Shown piece after piece: positions 21,867 to 32,145 of a DNA stretch of 64,000 nucleotides. The first letter of the stretch is position 1, and every line of letters starts with the position of its first letter. Origin of the DNA: Rostrohypoxylon terebratum (lineage: Eukaryota; Ascomycota; Sordariomycetes; Xylariales; Hypoxylaceae); contig MU385929.1 of assembly GCA_022497145.1 (NCBI GenBank), positions 62,001-126,000 of the forward strand. Direction: 5' to 3'. The notes beneath the pieces are model-generated. The model had not been told where the DNA came from, made no database searches, and was given only the letters and a program-made list of their open reading frames with translations. Position numbers and translations under genes: made by a program.

Positions 21867-22272
21867 TCGGACAGTAAGGTCAAACATGGGAAGCTGGAAA
21901 GGCAACACGCAAGTTTATGAGTATTATCGCATAGCATCGGTGTCAAGGTTTAAGGGCTTAATCAAGGTTTTTAGACTGCGTATCAGTCGATAGTGTCAAG
22001 ACAATCTAACTAAATTAATTCATCATGTTATTACATCATGTTACAACATGTTACATCATATGCTCTATCAATGAACATCCAGAGGTCCTTCCTAAAAATT
22101 GACCTATAAATAAAAATAAGAGGGGGAAGTCACCACATTTACAAACCCAGATGGTTCAAAGTAGTGGAAACCAAGCAACCAACTTAAACACTTAAACCAC
22201 TGAATCATTATTCATCAGCCAAAAATGATAGTAATATTTTTTTTATTTTTTGGCAATTTTGGCAAAAATAAA
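21867..22272. other. Intergenic
   Basis: AT-rich spacer with repeated TTACATCATG-like words around 22020-22065. No gene seen. Confidence 0.5.
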
Positions 22273-22365
22273 CTCCGAATCGGGGAATCGAACCCCGGGC
22301 TTGACGGATCCAAGATTCATACCAATCATGAGAGCGTCAAATGTTAGCCACTACACCAATTCGGA
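22273..22365 (-). tRNA. tRNA-Glu (CTC) with a 21-nt intron
   Basis: Minus strand: the acceptor stem TCCGAAT pairs perfectly with ATTCGGA, with discriminator G. The D arm begins GGTGTAGTGGCTA, as in eukaryotic tRNA-Glu. The anticodon stem TGACG/CGTCA is perfect. The loop is CTCTCA, giving anticodon CTC. The T arm is GGGG-TTCGATT-CCCC. The intron (22328-22308) follows position 37. Confidence 0.92.
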
Positions 22366-22863
22366 TTCGATTGACAGATCTTGTTAGATCGTTGGAAAAG
22401 TTTGCTCCAGTTAGCAGTCATAACCAAAGCTTACGGAATAATCCGAACTTGGATGCCGATTGGATAATTGGAAGCTGGTAGCACTAAAAACGCTAACGGG
22501 AGAGTGGGGAAAATCCATGTTCCAATGTTCTTTCTTTTAACTTTTAAGAAACACGGCTCTACATACTTCTTTACATCTCTAGTTCTCCACAGCTGTACTT
22601 CATCTTCCCTTTCGCTTCGAGGTTATTATTTATTAATTGTTATTATAGATAATTCCGTTAAGTCAAGGATACCTAGGTTCTCGTTATAGACGACTATTCC
22701 GGACGAATTGAAAAAGCGCCGCTATTTAGACCTACATAGGTCCCAGGACCCAGGACCCAGGTACTAGGTACTAGTCGCCTCCGGGCTAGAACTGTACAGT
22801 GTAGGCTATAGCATCATTCGAGAATCGAGGGTGCTAAAGGTAGGCGGAAGTAAGAAGCTGTCA
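22366..22863. other. Intergenic
   Basis: No gene. A short tandem CCCAGGA repeat and TAGGTACTAGGTACTAG words occur at about 22738-22775. Confidence 0.5.
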
Positions 22864-23187
22864 CTAGAATTGGTGGACTACATCCTCATTAGGCTGGTAG
22901 TAGTCGCTCACCTCCTCATACCTCTGGCACTTCGCGCCGTCGGCGAACATGAATTGCGCCAGGAACAGGATCTGGAACGTCTCGCAGGAGAACAACAAAA
23001 GCCGGGTGCGAACCCTGACTTCGCGGATGAGAAGCAGTACAGGCTTAGATAGTTCGGGGACGACCTTTGGGGTTATGAAATCGTACGCGACTAAAACCTC
23101 GATTGATTCGGGAGGTACACCCTTGATAGTCTTCTCAAGGGCTTAGGTGACGTGGAATATTTCGAGTGTGCCGTGCGCCAAGATCAT
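22864..23187 (-). pseudogene. Unrecognised coding remnant, broken by TAA
   Basis: From ATG 23187 the minus strand reads 14 codons, a TAA at 23145-23143, then 92 codons in the same frame to TAG at 22866-22864. The open part looks like real protein: GVPPESIEVLVAYDFITPK, LLIREVRVRTRLLLFS, then FMFADGAKCQRYEEVSDYYQ. Composition is balanced, with no low complexity. I do not recognise a family. It may be the 3' end of a lost gene. Confidence 0.4.
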
Positions 23188-23483
23188 AATCGAGCACGGC
23201 GCGACCGTTCTATTACTAGGTAAACGCATGTCACAACGTGAAGCTAGTGTAGTTTATGCTCGCCCACGGAGCAGATATGAATCACTTCCATAGAAAGGAG
23301 TCGTCAACCGCGCTTTTCTTCAACGCCGAATGGGAGCACGGAGAGGTTGTTGTGTATTTACTCAGAAACGGCGCAGATATCACCGGCAAAAATGACTCTG
23401 GCAAGACAATCTTCGATATCGCCGAAGCTCAGGAGAACAATAAGATTCTCGCCATGATTGGAACCGTGTGTATGCTAAAATGA
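23170..23483 (+). pseudogene. Ankyrin-repeat remnant
   Basis: Plus-strand pieces read like ankyrin repeats: KIIIEHGATVLLL near 23190, and MLAHGADMNHF, VVYLLRNGADITGKNDSGKTIFDIAEAQ in 23256-23483. They sit in different frames and have no flanking start or stop structure of a complete gene. It overlaps the end of the opposite-strand remnant, so one or both are decayed. Confidence 0.45.
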
Positions 23484-23672
23484 CTTGCTACGGTAGACTT
23501 AGGACCGTTATTGAAAACAGGTCGAAGCTATGATCACCAACTCCCTCCAACCAAAAATGCTATTAATATACAAGAAGAATATGGGTATGGAGACATTCAA
23601 ACGTATCTCATGCAATAATGCTCCCAAATCCGCACACATCATGCCGAATCCTACCTCCATCCCAAACCCCGA

Positions 23673-24791
23673 TCATCCCAAATAAGCCGCCGTCAACAAA
23701 TGCACCGCCGCCTCCTGCGTTCCAACCGTAGCAGCATCAAACGGACCCATCCACAAAAATCCGTAAAAATCCGTCCCATTCCTCGCGTTCGCGTACGCCG
23801 AATCCGCGTTCTCCGCAATGAAGTCCGTATACGTGTCGTCGTCGAGCACAGCATTGAGCTTAGCGAGCTCGCGCATGAAGATGCCCTTGAAATTTGTGCC
23901 GTTGGGCTCGCACTGCTCCTCGTCCGAACACGGCTCTGTCAGCACGCCGTCTTGTACTAGCAGCGTGCTGCTGGCCACCGCGTCCGCGATCGCGCGCGCC
24001 GAGTCCAGGTACGACGAGTCGCCTGTGGCTTGGAAGAGTTCGACTAATCCTCCGAGGATCACGCCTTGGTTGTAGGTCCACGTCGTCATGTTGTTGTTCA
24101 CGCATGCCGTGTCTTCCGTCAGTCCGTCGTTGATGAGGCTTTGCGAGTTGATCATGCCGCTGTTGGAGAACCACTGCCACTCCTTTAAGGCACGGTCTAG
24201 GTACTCTGTATCGTCGGGAATGAGATTATGGAGCTTAGCCGTGATCTCGAGGAAGAGCTCGTTGCTAATCGCGTTGTGGTAAGTCAAGTCTGGGATATTC
24301 CAAATCAGGCCACCACCGCACGTCGTCGTGTTCCAGTAGCTCCACATGTATTCTTCGTCTTCGATAGCGATATCCAGATACGTCTGGTTGCCGGTGAGCT
24401 CGTACATGCTTAGCATCGCGAGAGCCCACCAGCCGGTGTCGTCGGTGCTATCGGCGCGGAAGTCACCGCCTCCTTCCGGCCACCAGGAGAGGGGCGCTCT
24501 TTGAATATCGACGGTAGCCTCCGCTTGGTCGAGATAATCGCGCGATCCAGATTTGATCATGTATTCCGAGAGGGCCCAGAGCGCGACACCGCTCTGCCAC
24601 CAAGACGTCGTCGTGCCATTAGGATCCCAGAGACCAGTCGCATCATCATACAGCATCATCAGAGCGTCCACCGCCGCTGCCACCATGTCCGACTGAGAAG
24701 TGTTTGCATCTCTCCGGCTTTGAACCCCGGAAGTTGCAGATGCTGTGGAAAAGAGCGAAAAGCAAAACACTGTCCACCGAGTTGACAACAT
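23673..24791 (-). CDS. Secreted GH76 alpha-1,6-mannanase
   Basis: An intronless gene of 372 residues from ATG 24791. Residues 1-20 are a signal peptide (STRWTVFCFSLFSTASAT). The rest is a GH76 (alpha/alpha)6 barrel: LYDDATGLWDPNG, WWQSGVALWALSEYM, the catalytic aspartate pair Asp117-Asp118 in STDDTGWWALAML, CGGGLIWNI, ISNELFLEITAKL and TWTYNQGVILGGL. The family cleaves alpha-1,6-mannan backbones and includes fungal Dfg5/Dcw1, which cross-link GPI proteins to the wall. This protein has no GPI signal at its C-terminus (it ends AVHLLTAAYLG). It is therefore more likely a secreted mannan-degrading enzyme. Several Asn-x-Thr/Ser sites are present. Confidence 0.92.
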   Translation of the reverse strand: MLSTRWTVFCFSLFSTASATSGVQSRRDANTSQSDMVAAAVDALMMLYDDATGLWDPNGTTTSWWQSGVALWALSEYMIKSGSRDYLDQAEATVDIQRAPLSWWPEGGGDFRADSTDDTGWWALAMLSMYELTGNQTYLDIAIEDEEYMWSYWNTTTCGGGLIWNIPDLTYHNAISNELFLEITAKLHNLIPDDTEYLDRALKEWQWFSNSGMINSQSLINDGLTEDTACVNNNMTTWTYNQGVILGGLVELFQATGDSSYLDSARAIADAVASSTLLVQDGVLTEPCSDEEQCEPNGTNFKGIFMRELAKLNAVLDDDTYTDFIAENADSAYANARNGTDFYGFLWMGPFDAATVGTQEAAVHLLTAAYLG

Positions 24792-26633
24792 GCCTGCGTG
24801 TTTTCGAACGAGAGTGTACAAATATAACAATGCCTAGTTATCAACAATGAATGTTTAAAAGAAAAACTAGATTCGAAAACTCGACAACGAAACGAGCGTG
24901 TGGGTGAAGAGAGCGAATCCCCAGAAACAGACCGCCAGAGACGTCTGGCTTGGAATGTAAACAACAAGCCCAAAGGACATCAATAGCCTCTCTTATATGT
25001 TTCTCATTTCCACAATTTCAAGAAGGATCACTAATAGGCGCGCGCGACACCTTGGTTTCTGCAGCCCGGACTCGCTCATCTTCCTCTTCCAAGGCACGGC
25101 AGCGCCTCGGTGGTTTCCCTCCACTATGCGATCCGATGGATGCGACATTGGAGCGCCTACGCGCTACTTTCTGCCCCCTTTAGAGAAAAAGCGCCCCCGG
25201 ATTGTCACGATCTGGATCGTCTGGGGGTTATCTCGCCAAGGGTAATGACAAGCATCTGGGTAAGTGTGTACATACTGCAAATCCGCAAACCAGCAAATCC
25301 GTAGCCGGTCAGCGGGAGATGCGAGGGGCAAGCCACCCGCCTTTGGGTTGACCCCTGCTCGCCATGATCGAGAGAATTTAAGTAAGTTTGCGGTGGCATT
25401 TTAATTGTCGGAGCTTATTGCTCCTGCAGAGCTACATGATTGGTAGGGTTTGCCAGAGTGGCCCTGTTTGGCGGCGTCATGTTTTCGGATTACGACGCCA
25501 CAAGATAAGGGGGTGGATCAGAGGAAATCAGGAAGAAAAGGGTCGGCTCGAGGCGTGCCGGACTCAATATTCGACGTCTGACAGCATTAATACAGAGTGA
25601 CACGACCCCTTACATTGGTATCAATGCTTTTCTTCAGGTCGGGAAGGAAATTTTACATTTCCGAATTGTGGTTTGACATTTAGACATCATGGATACCTAC
25701 CTAGGTCCTAGGTAATTAGTAGGCAAGACAAGACATGCATATGATAGGTTCAAGGTTACAAAGGAGGTGGGTTAAAGACGCATCGATCGGATCAATGCTG
25801 ACCACCAGTGCATCTGGGCATCTTACCTAACCAACCAGCATACGTACTATGGATGTAACTGAAACTATACACGTGACTATTCGTCACCTCAATGTGAGGC
25901 TTCGATCGTACCTATAGGTAGGTACTAATACTATATTATCCGTGGTCGTCTGTAATGTTCAGGGGTTTGGGGTCACACATGCAAGCATGGCATGAAGATG
26001 GAAGGTCGATCTCCAACTCCAATCTTGACCAAAGCCTGGGCGAATCGTCCGTGATCTGCTGCAAGTCATGCCGGTAAGCGCCCATCAAGGAAATGATCGA
26101 CGAGAATAGAAGGTAGCATTCCTGGTGGGGCAGCTAAGCCTGAAGCTATCTCAGCTTGTTTTTCAAGCTGTTTAATAAATAAAAGCTAAATGCTAAATGG
26201 GAGTAGGGCGCTTAGCTAGTGTGGATGTCAGATGAACATGAGCTTAAAGGCTATTAGGCAGGTATCAAAAGTTAAGAATAACCATCCTTAACGTTAGGTA
26301 CCGAGTTCCTGTATACCTACCCATTTTGAACTCCAGACTGAATTCTGTATTGTACCTAACAGCCAAGTAAGTGTTACAAATGGTTCTGAGCCAACTTATT
26401 AAAACTTCATCTTGGAGATGAGCCCCATGAGCCCATTACAAGTCTATACCTTAAAGGCTTAAGCCTTAGGTACCTACATAGAGACGTACAAGAATTAACA
26501 ATTACCTAAACCCCAATGCCTGATGTTTTCTGTTGATACACTGCCGTTTATCCTTACGCATGAATACGTATCCGCGTTTCCTCGTCCCGTGACACTGTGC
26601 CTGTGCCGTTGCCTTTGCCTTTGCCTTTGCTAC
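24792..26633. other. Intergenic, 1.8 kb without a gene
   Basis: No conserved coding seen. TACCTAGGTCCTAGGTA-type palindromes occur at about 25693-25715. The repeated hexamer GCCTTT lies at about 26608-26632, just beyond the CWH43 stop. Confidence 0.5.
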
Positions 26634-28817
26634 CTATACACCCGTCTGTGACGGCTTATAATACCAGGGCTCGTTGAAAACGTGATATCGGTGTCCCCTG
26701 ACACCATTGCCCCTAAACAAAGCTGGAAACCTCCAACCTTCTGGCACTTCCTGCTCATTGACTTTGCGATTTCTCGCCTCTGCGTTGTTTTCTATCGCTG
26801 CGATTTGTGCCTTTTCCTCTCCACTCTTCGGCACGACAAATTTTGCCACCTGTAATTCAGTATCGGTGATAGTACTTCGAGATACTCTCGCATAGCCTAC
26901 TCTCTGTAGGCCTTTATATAGGATGTATTCACACCATCTGTCCCAATCCCGCGGATCCACGTCGTGCATACCTGAAGTCTCGGAAACATATGTGTTATAA
27001 TTTCCTTGCAGTGGCTTCGTGACTAGATAAGAGAGTAATATCGACGGCCTCGATGAAGAACCCATCAGTTTAGCAAGATATTCGGACTGTAGACGTCGAT
27101 CTTCGGGATCTTCTTCCTGCCCGGAATGGAAAACGAATACATCCACCAATTCGCCGTAAGCATCCAGTGTCGCATGGATAGCCGGGGCGAGCTCGCCTAC
27201 TGGAGATGGGAGTAAATGATGTGTCGAGTTCACTATCGGGAATTTTGACAATAGTGCTGCACCCCAAGTGTGCTTGTTCGGCCCCGGACCATAGTCTACG
27301 TACATACCCAAGTCTTCAGCGAGAAATTGGGTTGTGTCCCTGTTGCCCATGATGACGCGTTGCAAGTCGGTCTCTAACAAACCGACGACGTCGATTTCGA
27401 GTTCTTTGATAAGATCGCGCATCCGGTACTCTGAAGACCACATATCGTTATCGAGAGAGAAGTGAATGGTCCAGATGCCGGCTGTGATGACCCTCGAATC
27501 TTCGTGGTATGGTTTGTTATCGTTCGTAGGGAAGCGCCGAAATGCGGCGGCGACAAACAAGAGATTGATGGCACCCAATACCAACGTATGATATTTGCGA
27601 TGTTGTGACCGAGATGGTCGTGCGCGAGTCTCGAGACGACAAGAATTCACTGACGTCAAATTGAATACGCCAGCACCGATAAGAACCATCATGGTTGTCA
27701 TAATCCAATCCGTATGCTCGCGGACGAAAGGTCCGCCAGGAACGAAAGCGTACGCAACTACCCAGACGTGAAACAGAACCATGAAGTTATAGATGAAAAA
27801 TCCAAAACCGAAAGTCGTCGCCGGGCTTTTCTTAGAGGCCACGGTAATTAGGGGGAACGCAACTGCTGTTAAATAGAATGCACTGGTAAGAGCACCAAGA
27901 TAGCCAAACCAGTTAGGATAAAGAGTAAGGATGGCCGCCCCGACGGATCCAACGCCGTAAACCGACCAAGTACCGACGAGTTTCGGATATCGAACTCCCG
28001 TTAACAATCCAGCAGTCATCGCCGCCAACGTGAACCATCCGTGGGGAGCAGAGAGAGGGCCTCGTACCGGGTAACCCTCCCATACCCATAAAATCATAGT
28101 GCTCGTATCAGAAAGAAGTGAATGCAGGCCAAAGAATACGCCGCCAATACCCAAAGCGGCTAGAAACGATGAGCCGCCTAGACTCTCGTCCGTAGCCTCC
28201 CCTGTATTTAAAGGTGCTTTCCGCGTAAACCTGTGGGTTGCTAGAACTGCTAATGCTAATCCAATCTTATTATGACCACCATTGGCGGCGTGCATAATGG
28301 GCCATATAGGGTTGTTGGTTTGCCACGCGAACTTCGCCGTCGAGGACAGGACCAGGCCGACAATCCAAGCCAGTATTTTCGATTCAAGCCTAACTTCATG
28401 GATAGACTCGGAATATAAGGTACCAGCCCATGCTAGACATGACATAGCAACACCAAACCCGACAGTGAAGAGCCTGTAAGCCGGATCTTTGACCTGCCAG
28501 GCAAGAAGTCCAGCAAGCGAGAGGAAATGGCACACGCGTAAATGGTGGATGACTAATGAGCGAATCGGGTTGATGCCAAGAAGCAGGGGTGATATTGTCG
28601 ACATGACGAAAGCTTCGTAACCTGAGATACCCATATGCCAGAGCGGAAAATACCAAATGACTACGCCCAAGCTGGTGAGCATCGACCAAAAGACGAAGCC
28701 ATGGTAGACTTCAGCAGCTGTGTCGAAAACTCCGGTCCAGGAAAACTCGGCATCAAATACGCCGGCGGTGATTTTCTGCTTTTCCTTCTCGACGGCGATC
28801 GTCGACTTAGGTGACAT
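26634..28817 (-). CDS. CWH43: CWH43 C-terminal-type protein (PGAP2-interacting/EEP domain), GPI lipid remodelling
   Basis: A single exon of 727 residues. Residues about 30-420 form a row of hydrophobic transmembrane helices that include FAWQTNNPIWPIMHAANGGHNKIGLA, typical of the CWH43/PGAP2IP middle region. Residues about 435-720 are an endonuclease/exonuclease/phosphatase-like domain: ITAGIWTIHFSLDNDMWSS, VVGLLETDL, HTWGAALLSKFPI, VFVFHSGQEEDPEDRRLQ and VTKPLQGNYN. In yeast Cwh43 this part, with the N-terminal PGAP2-like part, puts ceramide into GPI anchors in the ER. Here the N-terminal part is missing from the protein and is encoded by the neighbouring gene 216 bp upstream on the same strand. 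Confidence 0.9.
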   Translation of the reverse strand: MSPKSTIAVEKEKQKITAGVFDAEFSWTGVFDTAAEVYHGFVFWSMLTSLGVVIWYFPLWHMGISGYEAFVMSTISPLLLGINPIRSLVIHHLRVCHFLSLAGLLAWQVKDPAYRLFTVGFGVAMSCLAWAGTLYSESIHEVRLESKILAWIVGLVLSSTAKFAWQTNNPIWPIMHAANGGHNKIGLALAVLATHRFTRKAPLNTGEATDESLGGSSFLAALGIGGVFFGLHSLLSDTSTMILWVWEGYPVRGPLSAPHGWFTLAAMTAGLLTGVRYPKLVGTWSVYGVGSVGAAILTLYPNWFGYLGALTSAFYLTAVAFPLITVASKKSPATTFGFGFFIYNFMVLFHVWVVAYAFVPGGPFVREHTDWIMTTMMVLIGAGVFNLTSVNSCRLETRARPSRSQHRKYHTLVLGAINLLFVAAAFRRFPTNDNKPYHEDSRVITAGIWTIHFSLDNDMWSSEYRMRDLIKELEIDVVGLLETDLQRVIMGNRDTTQFLAEDLGMYVDYGPGPNKHTWGAALLSKFPIVNSTHHLLPSPVGELAPAIHATLDAYGELVDVFVFHSGQEEDPEDRRLQSEYLAKLMGSSSRPSILLSYLVTKPLQGNYNTYVSETSGMHDVDPRDWDRWCEYILYKGLQRVGYARVSRSTITDTELQVAKFVVPKSGEEKAQIAAIENNAEARNRKVNEQEVPEGWRFPALFRGNGVRGHRYHVFNEPWYYKPSQTGV

Positions 28818-29032
28818 ATTGGCTCTGCGAAGCTGGTCAGAATAGTGACGCGGCGATAGAAATTATCAAGAAAAAAAAATATTAAGAAGTATCGCTCGGG
28901 CTGGTCTGGCTTGTGATTCTTGACTGAGTCATTATGACGTGATGAAAAGGCCAGCTGAATGGTGACAATATTTATAAGTCTAATATGTCCTGCATGTGAC
29001 AAATTTTCTAAACTGGCTCGGCAACGCTGAAA

Positions 29033-30136
29033 CTAACGATTTCTAAGGTTGAACGACGTCTTTTCACTAGAATGTCGATATCGGTGGAAGATACCGCATA
29101 ACGACAAAATTCTATGAGACTGGTATGCGCATTCATAGAAAACCAGCATGATCGGAAAGCGCTCAAGAAAGGAATCATCAGAGAATTTCATCCAGCCCGA
29201 GCGAGTATGTATGATGCGCCAAGTCTACCTGGGGAGATATTGTACGTACCCCTTAGCTAAACCTTTCACATCCCTAACCGTAATTTCAAACCCTTCAAAG
29301 TCGAGAGCGGTAACGGCATCAAAGGCGACGTCAAATAGGATAAGAGACCATTCGAAGAACGAATACGTAGTGTAAGCTAGAGATAGGTGAGATACGTCTC
29401 CTCCAATATATCAATTCCAGTAGGAGGCATATACTAACCTCCGGCTATCCGATGAATCTTATGCTGAATGAAGAAATATACCATGAAAGGGATCGCGCCG
29501 AAGAATGCAGTAGCAAGGTATTTCCGGTATTTTATTGCCTTCGGATTAGGTGGACTTAACGCTATGCAACCAACCGTCCAGGGAATTGTAGCTACAAGGT
29601 ATGATATCATGAGAATATCATGCCAGTCATGATCATCAGTCGAAGTAATAAACGTCCAACCTCCGCATGTGAGAGTCCTGAAAAGGCCCACGCCAGCAAT
29701 GAATTTAGGGAGAGCCTTTCCAGGCCTTGCGGTGACCAGGTACCAAAGTGCGACAAGAGCGAATCTTGGACCTGAAGTAATGGCTATGAAAAGCTGGAAG
29801 AACGAGCGCTCGGGATATCGATCGCCGATGGTAGCGGAAACGGAAGGAAACCATTCGTGGGGATAACCGTAAAATTCGTTCTGAACGATCTTGTGATAAT
29901 GAAGATAGACGCCCACAGAGAGAGCACTCAGGAAAGCGGCTGGGATAGCGCCATTAATATTAGCAAATAATCATTTCCATATACGTCACGAGGCTCGAAG
30001 TAGCCTGCTATGCTGCTAGATAAACCGCGGGGATAGTTCACTGACTATATGCGACAACGGTATGAGCCCACGATATCCATTTCGCGTTGAGAGAAAATAC
30101 CGTCGTCCCACTCTCTTTATCCTTGTATTTCGACAT
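29033..30136 (-). CDS. PGAP2/FRAG1-type GPI lipid-remodelling protein
   Basis: Four exons (30136-30046, 29939-29439, 29376-29250, 29066-29033) with matching phases 1, 1 and 2 give 250 residues, the usual length of stand-alone PGAP2 proteins. Motifs: WISWAHTVVAYTAFLSAL, YPHEWFPSVSATIGDRYPER (the conserved PGAP2 lumenal loop), GPRFALVALWY, then YSFFEWSLILFDVAFDAVTALDF. Five or six hydrophobic helices place it in the ER/Golgi membrane. The last exon is short (GEKTSFNLRNR) and its 183-nt intron is the least certain boundary. The gene lies head-to-tail in front of the CWH43-type gene. Together they equal budding-yeast Cwh43. Confidence 0.85.
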
Positions 30137-30866
30137 GGTCGCATTCCCGTATCTACTATGTACGCAGTAGGTGGATAGTTGAAGACTAGTACATGCGGAC
30201 CGAACGGGATGCTACTGAAATTCTGAAATACTTCAAAGAGAAGAAAACGCCCAAGAAATAAGTGGCAGGAAAAAAAGGCACGGTGTAAGGGGCAGATGAC
30301 AGATGTAAGTAGCTGGAGATGCGAAAAATGGAAGATGAAGAGAAAAAGAAGCTCGAGTTGTTGCTACTGCGCAAAAGACTAAAAGTTTGAAAAAGTTGCT
30401 TTTTTCTGGTGTCTTCCTTCCCTTACGATCCGGACTTCTCGGTTGGTTGCGGGCGCGATCGCCCAAAAAATTTACATGGGTCGATTGGCAGCTTCGACCC
30501 CTGCTGTCCATTCATGGATGTTTATCGCGTGTCGTGCTTCATCAGTGGAGATGAATCCCCGCAGCCAAGACGGTCCAAGCTCGATGTTGTACCTGCCTAG
30601 AAGCTTGTAATCCACTGGGCAGATGAGATACGGATTAGACACTATCAGGTACCTAAGTATCTTATCATGGAAAGGTTCCACTAAATTTTTTCATATGGAT
30701 CCTCCAATGTTCACTCTCAAACTCTCCAATTCGCAACTTTCTACAATACAATGCGTAACGAGACTTGTCTATTCCAATTCTAATCTCAACAATTCGACGT
30801 CGTCGCAAGATTGATATGAGAGCCAATTTGATCCATTTATGAAACATCCATTGTGCAGTCTTTAGC
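30137..30866. promoter_or_regulatory. Divergent promoter of the PGAP2-type gene and UTP6
   Basis: 730 bp between the two starts. No further gene or clear motif identified. Confidence 0.4.
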
Positions 30867-32075
30867 ATGGCAGGAGTTCCGGAAAAAGCTAGGTTCTACC
30901 TCGAGCGTGCCGTTCCTCAACTACGCGAATTCGAATCCAAAGGAATATTCAGTGCCGACGAAATCCGTTCGCTCGTACGAAAACGTACCGACTTCGAACA
31001 TCTCGTCCTATCGCCTGGCAATAAACCTTCAGACTGGCTGAACTATGCGACTTGGGAGAAATCATTAGAGACGCTCCGCGCAAAACGATGTCACCGCCTA
31101 CAGATCCGCACCTCGTCAAAATATACAGGACAGGGAAGAATATTTGGAATATTAGAACGGGCGGTCAATAAACATCCCGGAAACCTTGACTTATGGAAGG
31201 CATATCTGGCCTACGCGAAAGACATGAAAGCCACCAAACGATACCGGAAGGTGATGAGTAGAGCGCTAAGGATGCACCCAGCGAAGCCCGAACTCTGGGT
31301 GATGGCCGGCAAGAGATCAGCAAGCAATGGCGATATGCAGGCTGCGAGGGGTTTCTTTATGCGTGGCGCCATGATTTGTACCAGGGATGCAACTGTGTGG
31401 CTTGAATATGCCAGGTGCGAAATGGAGTGGTTGGGACGGATGGATGCGAGGAGGGGCAAGAAGGGTGGCGCTGAGAAGGCGCTCGAAGAACAAGCCGAAC
31501 AAAGTGATGATGAGATAAAACTCGCTGGAGGAGACAGCGAGGACGACGATGAAGCCGATGAAAATGATCAAGCGCTTCTTCCGGATCCCGAAAGCGCACC
31601 CGAGAACAAGGTATTCGATGAAGACACGACTAAAAAGCTTGCAGGCAATCCTGCCTTAGATGGTGCTATCCCTCTAGCCATATTCGATGTCTCCAAAAAG
31701 CAGCCATTTTTCAATTCGTCGGTAGCGGAACAGTTCTTCGATGTTTTTGCAAGCTTCGCCACCGTTTCGTCGCAAGCTCGCATCGTCCAGCACGTTGTAG
31801 ATAGCATGATTGAACTTTACCCTAACGATCCTGCAACCTGCTTCTGCCATATCCGACAGCCATTAATCAACGTCGACATAAACACTCCCGAATACCCCAA
31901 GGCTTTGCGAGAAGCACTTGTCCGACTCAGGTCATCCCTATCTACAACCAGAAATCAGAGCCAGTTAGCTGAGAAGACGAAGTTATGGATGGAACCGATA
32001 TTAGCTACTGACGACCTAGACCCGGGCATCCGGACTGTGTTAGAACACACGCGTCGAACTTTGTCTAGCCCTTGA
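30867..32075 (+). CDS. UTP6: U3 snoRNA-associated protein 6 (SSU processome)
   Basis: An intronless gene of 402 residues. The N-terminus is the conserved U3-associated start (KARFYLERAVPQLREFESKGIFSADEIRSLVRKRTDFEH), followed by HAT (half-TPR) repeats: WLNYATWEKSL, HPGNLDLWKAYLAYAK, HPAKPELWVMAG and DATVWLEYARCEMEWL. An acidic linker rich in Asp/Glu (about residues 208-240) and a helical C-terminus complete it. Utp6 belongs to the UTP-B module and is required for 18S rRNA maturation in the nucleolus. The stop codon is 70 bp from the stop of the convergent EVE-domain gene. Confidence 0.95.
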   Translation: MAGVPEKARFYLERAVPQLREFESKGIFSADEIRSLVRKRTDFEHLVLSPGNKPSDWLNYATWEKSLETLRAKRCHRLQIRTSSKYTGQGRIFGILERAVNKHPGNLDLWKAYLAYAKDMKATKRYRKVMSRALRMHPAKPELWVMAGKRSASNGDMQAARGFFMRGAMICTRDATVWLEYARCEMEWLGRMDARRGKKGGAEKALEEQAEQSDDEIKLAGGDSEDDDEADENDQALLPDPESAPENKVFDEDTTKKLAGNPALDGAIPLAIFDVSKKQPFFNSSVAEQFFDVFASFATVSSQARIVQHVVDSMIELYPNDPATCFCHIRQPLINVDINTPEYPKALREALVRLRSSLSTTRNQSQLAEKTKLWMEPILATDDLDPGIRTVLEHTRRTLSSP

Positions 32076-32145
32076 AATCAATGACCCCCGTCTATGATGC
32101 CACTACTCCAGCCAGGTGATATTCCATCTCGCGTTCAGCATGACC

